DNA of 34,600 nucleotides from an uncultured Pedobacter sp. (lineage in GTDB: Bacteria > Bacteroidota > Bacteroidia > Sphingobacteriales > Sphingobacteriaceae): contig CAMLDJ010000028.1 in NCBI GenBank assembly GCA_946478755.1, positions 1 to 34,600 on the forward strand, in the 5' to 3' direction. Position numbers and translations under genes: made by a program. Below, piece by piece: positions 32,880-34,600 of this stretch (its first letter is position 1; each line of letters begins with the position of its first letter). A model generated the notes under the pieces. It saw only the letters and a program-made list of their open reading frames with translations. It was not told the origin of the DNA and ran no database searches.

Positions 32880-34600
32880 TTAGTCTTTGCTCTTAAAATA
32901 GTCCAGCAGAGTTTTAACCTGAGTTTTGTTCAATATTTTTTGCAGTTCGGTTTCGGGGGCATCTTTAATTTTCTTTACAGACTTAAACTGCTGCAGTAAT
33001 CTGTCAGCGGTAGATTTACCAATACCCGGAATTTGTTCCAGCTCAGTTTTAAGGGTGCCCTTATCCCGCTTTTTTCTATGGAAGGTAATGCCAAAGCGGT
33101 GCGCTTCGTCCCGCAATTGCTGGATAACTTTTAGGGTTTCGGATTTCTTATCCAGGTAAAGGGGATAAGGGTCTCCGGGAAAAAATAGCTCCTCCAGGCG
33201 CTTCGCAATTCCAATCACGGTTACCCGCTTGTCGATGCCTAATTTCTTTAAACTGGTCATCGCAGCCGAAAGCTGGCCCTTGCCACCATCAATAATGATG
33301 AGTTGAGGTAAAGTATTCTCTTCCTCAAGCATGCGTTTATACCGCCTGAACACCGCTTCCTCCATCGTCGCAAAATCATTTGGCCCCTCAACCGTTTTTA
33401 CGTTAAAATGCCTGTAATCCTTTTTTGAAGGCTTCGCATCTTTAAAAACCACAATTGCAGAAACGGGATAGGCACCCTGGAAATTGGAGTTGTCAAAGCA
33501 TTCGATATGCTGTGGCAATTTGGTCAGCCCCAGATCCTTTTGCATTTGGCTAAGGATCCGGTCTGTTCTCAGGTCGGGGTTTAACTTTTCGTACTGATTG
33601 AGTTTCTCTTTTTTAAAGAAGAGCACATTTTTCTGAGAAAGTTCCAGTAGCTTTTTCTTTTCGCCCAATTTTGGGACCGTAAGTTTAAGGTTCTCATCGA
33701 TCAGGACAATATCAAAAGGAACAATGATCTCTTTTGAACTACTATTGAACCTGCTTCGGAATTCGGTAATGGCAATGGTCAGCAATTCCTCATCGCTTTC
33801 ATCCAGACGTTTCTTGATCTCGATCGTCTGCGTCTGAATAATGCTGCCGTTCATGACCTTCAGGTAATTTACAAATGCATAACGTTCATCAGAAGCAATA
33901 CTGACCACGTCGATATTGGTGATCGCACTATTTACTACCGTTGATTTGCTCTGATATTTTTCGAGAACAAGCAGTTTACGCTGGTACTGATGCGCATATT
34001 CAAAGTTCAGATCGGTGACTGCATTTTTAATGATCTGCTTGACATTTTTAATGACATTGCCGATCTTCCCGTTCAGGATGTCCTTAATCTCTTCTATATT
34101 AGACTGGTAATCGGCTTCCGCCTGATAGGCCTGGCATGGCCCTTTACAATTGCCGATCTGGAATTCAAGACATACCTTGAACTTGCCCTCTTCGATGTTT
34201 TTTTGATGGAGCGGAAGATTACAGGTACGTAGCGGATAAGTTTCTTTGATGAGATCGAGTATGGTGTGCATCATCCCTACAGACGCGTAGGGGCCAAAAT
34301 AGGTAGATCCATCCTTCACCATCTTTCTTGTCCAGAATATTCGTGGGAAAGGCTCTTTCTTGATGATGATCCATGGATAGGTCTTATCATCCTTAAGCAT
34401 GATGTTATACCTGGGCTGGTGCTTTTTGATCAGGCTGTTCTCTAAAAGCCAGGCGTCAATTTCGGTGTCGACAATGGTAAATGTTATTTTACGGATCTTG
34501 GAAACCAGCACCCTGGTCTTTCCGTTCATCTGGTTATCCTTATTGAAATAAGAACCGACCCTGTTTCTTAGGTCTTTAGCTTTGCCGATATAAATGAGCG
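32880..34600 (-). CDS. uvrC: UvrC excinuclease subunit, 5' partial
   Basis: This is the nuclease subunit of the UvrABC nucleotide excision repair complex. The frame runs off the right edge: upstream of an internal ATG at 34529 it continues with LIYIGKAKDLRNRVGSYF, part of the GIY-YIG nuclease domain, so the true start is outside. Next come the Cys cluster (TCNLPLHQ, then VCLEFQIGNCKGPC, spaced like the Fe-S ligands of UvrC), a UVR segment (FEYAHQYQRKLLVLEK), the RNase H-like second nuclease domain (IECFDNSNFQG, IIDGGKGQLSAA) and the C-terminal helix-hairpin-helix pair (LEQIPGIGKSTADRLLQQF). At least 573 residues are present, close to the usual 600. It converges with gldN. Confidence 0.96.
   Translation of the reverse strand, partial: LIYIGKAKDLRNRVGSYFNKDNQMNGKTRVLVSKIRKITFTIVDTEIDAWLLENSLIKKHQPRYNIMLKDDKTYPWIIIKKEPFPRIFWTRKMVKDGSTYFGPYASVGMMHTILDLIKETYPLRTCNLPLHQKNIEEGKFKVCLEFQIGNCKGPCQAYQAEADYQSNIEEIKDILNGKIGNVIKNVKQIIKNAVTDLNFEYAHQYQRKLLVLEKYQSKSTVVNSAITNIDVVSIASDERYAFVNYLKVMNGSIIQTQTIEIKKRLDESDEELLTIAITEFRSRFNSSSKEIIVPFDIVLIDENLKLTVPKLGEKKKLLELSQKNVLFFKKEKLNQYEKLNPDLRTDRILSQMQKDLGLTKLPQHIECFDNSNFQGAYPVSAIVVFKDAKPSKKDYRHFNVKTVEGPNDFATMEEAVFRRYKRMLEEENTLPQLIIIDGGKGQLSAAMTSLKKLGIDKRVTVIGIAKRLEELFFPGDPYPLYLDKKSETLKVIQQLRDEAHRFGITFHRKKRDKGTLKTELEQIPGIGKSTADRLLQQFKSVKKIKDAPETELQKILNKTQVKTLLDYFKSKD

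Overview
The window looks like chromosomal DNA of a member of the Bacteroidota, most likely a Sphingobacteriaceae (Pedobacter-like) bacterium. The reasons are a gldK-gldL-gldM-gldN type IX secretion/gliding cluster, a DUF4271-hemD pair, DUF6266 proteins, several TAnnTTTG -7 promoter boxes typical of this phylum, and weak ribosome binding sites. No rRNA, tRNA, insertion sequence or CRISPR array was seen. Family names come from reading motifs; no database search was run.

Layout. 1-1983 (+): a two-component pair, a histidine kinase cut by the left edge and an OmpR-type regulator. 8756-1980 (-): two tandem JmjC-type dioxygenase paralogues, then a tightly packed set of VWA protein, MoxR/ChlI-like AAA+ ATPase, membrane-anchored metallophosphoesterase and UbiA-like membrane protein. 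9096-13553 (+): DUF1800 protein, Tat-exported DUF1501 protein and a lipoprotein with the full copper-cysteine signature of a formylglycine-generating enzyme. 15534-13587 (-): hemW and a short-chain dehydrogenase. 15727-18204 (+): a protein with six PAS domains and a bare histidine dimerisation domain. 18245-23745: an AraC regulator divergent from a three-gene carbohydrate cassette (PhyH dioxygenase, sugar isomerase-like TIM barrel, GH106-like rhamnosidase). 25613-23769 (-): two tandem DUF6266 proteins and a small membrane protein. 26077-32725 (+): DUF4271 gene, hemD and gldKLMN. 34600-32880 (-): uvrC, cut by the right edge.

The most unusual structure is at about 25706-25909, directly upstream of the DUF6266 promoter. 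It is a roughly 200-bp block of degenerate 11-nt units: four on one side in inverted orientation, then thirteen with no insertion or deletion. The block as a whole is a quasi-palindrome centred near 25807-25812. It does not look like coding DNA, CRISPR or a simple terminator, and I do not recognise it.

Other points worth attention are a 21-bp-phased direct repeat in the AraC/PhyH intergenic region (a likely AraC operator), a 24-bp palindrome just before gldK, two -7 boxes sitting 4-5 nt before start codons (hemW and the DUF4271 gene), and the association of a true FGE with DUF1501/DUF1800 proteins.
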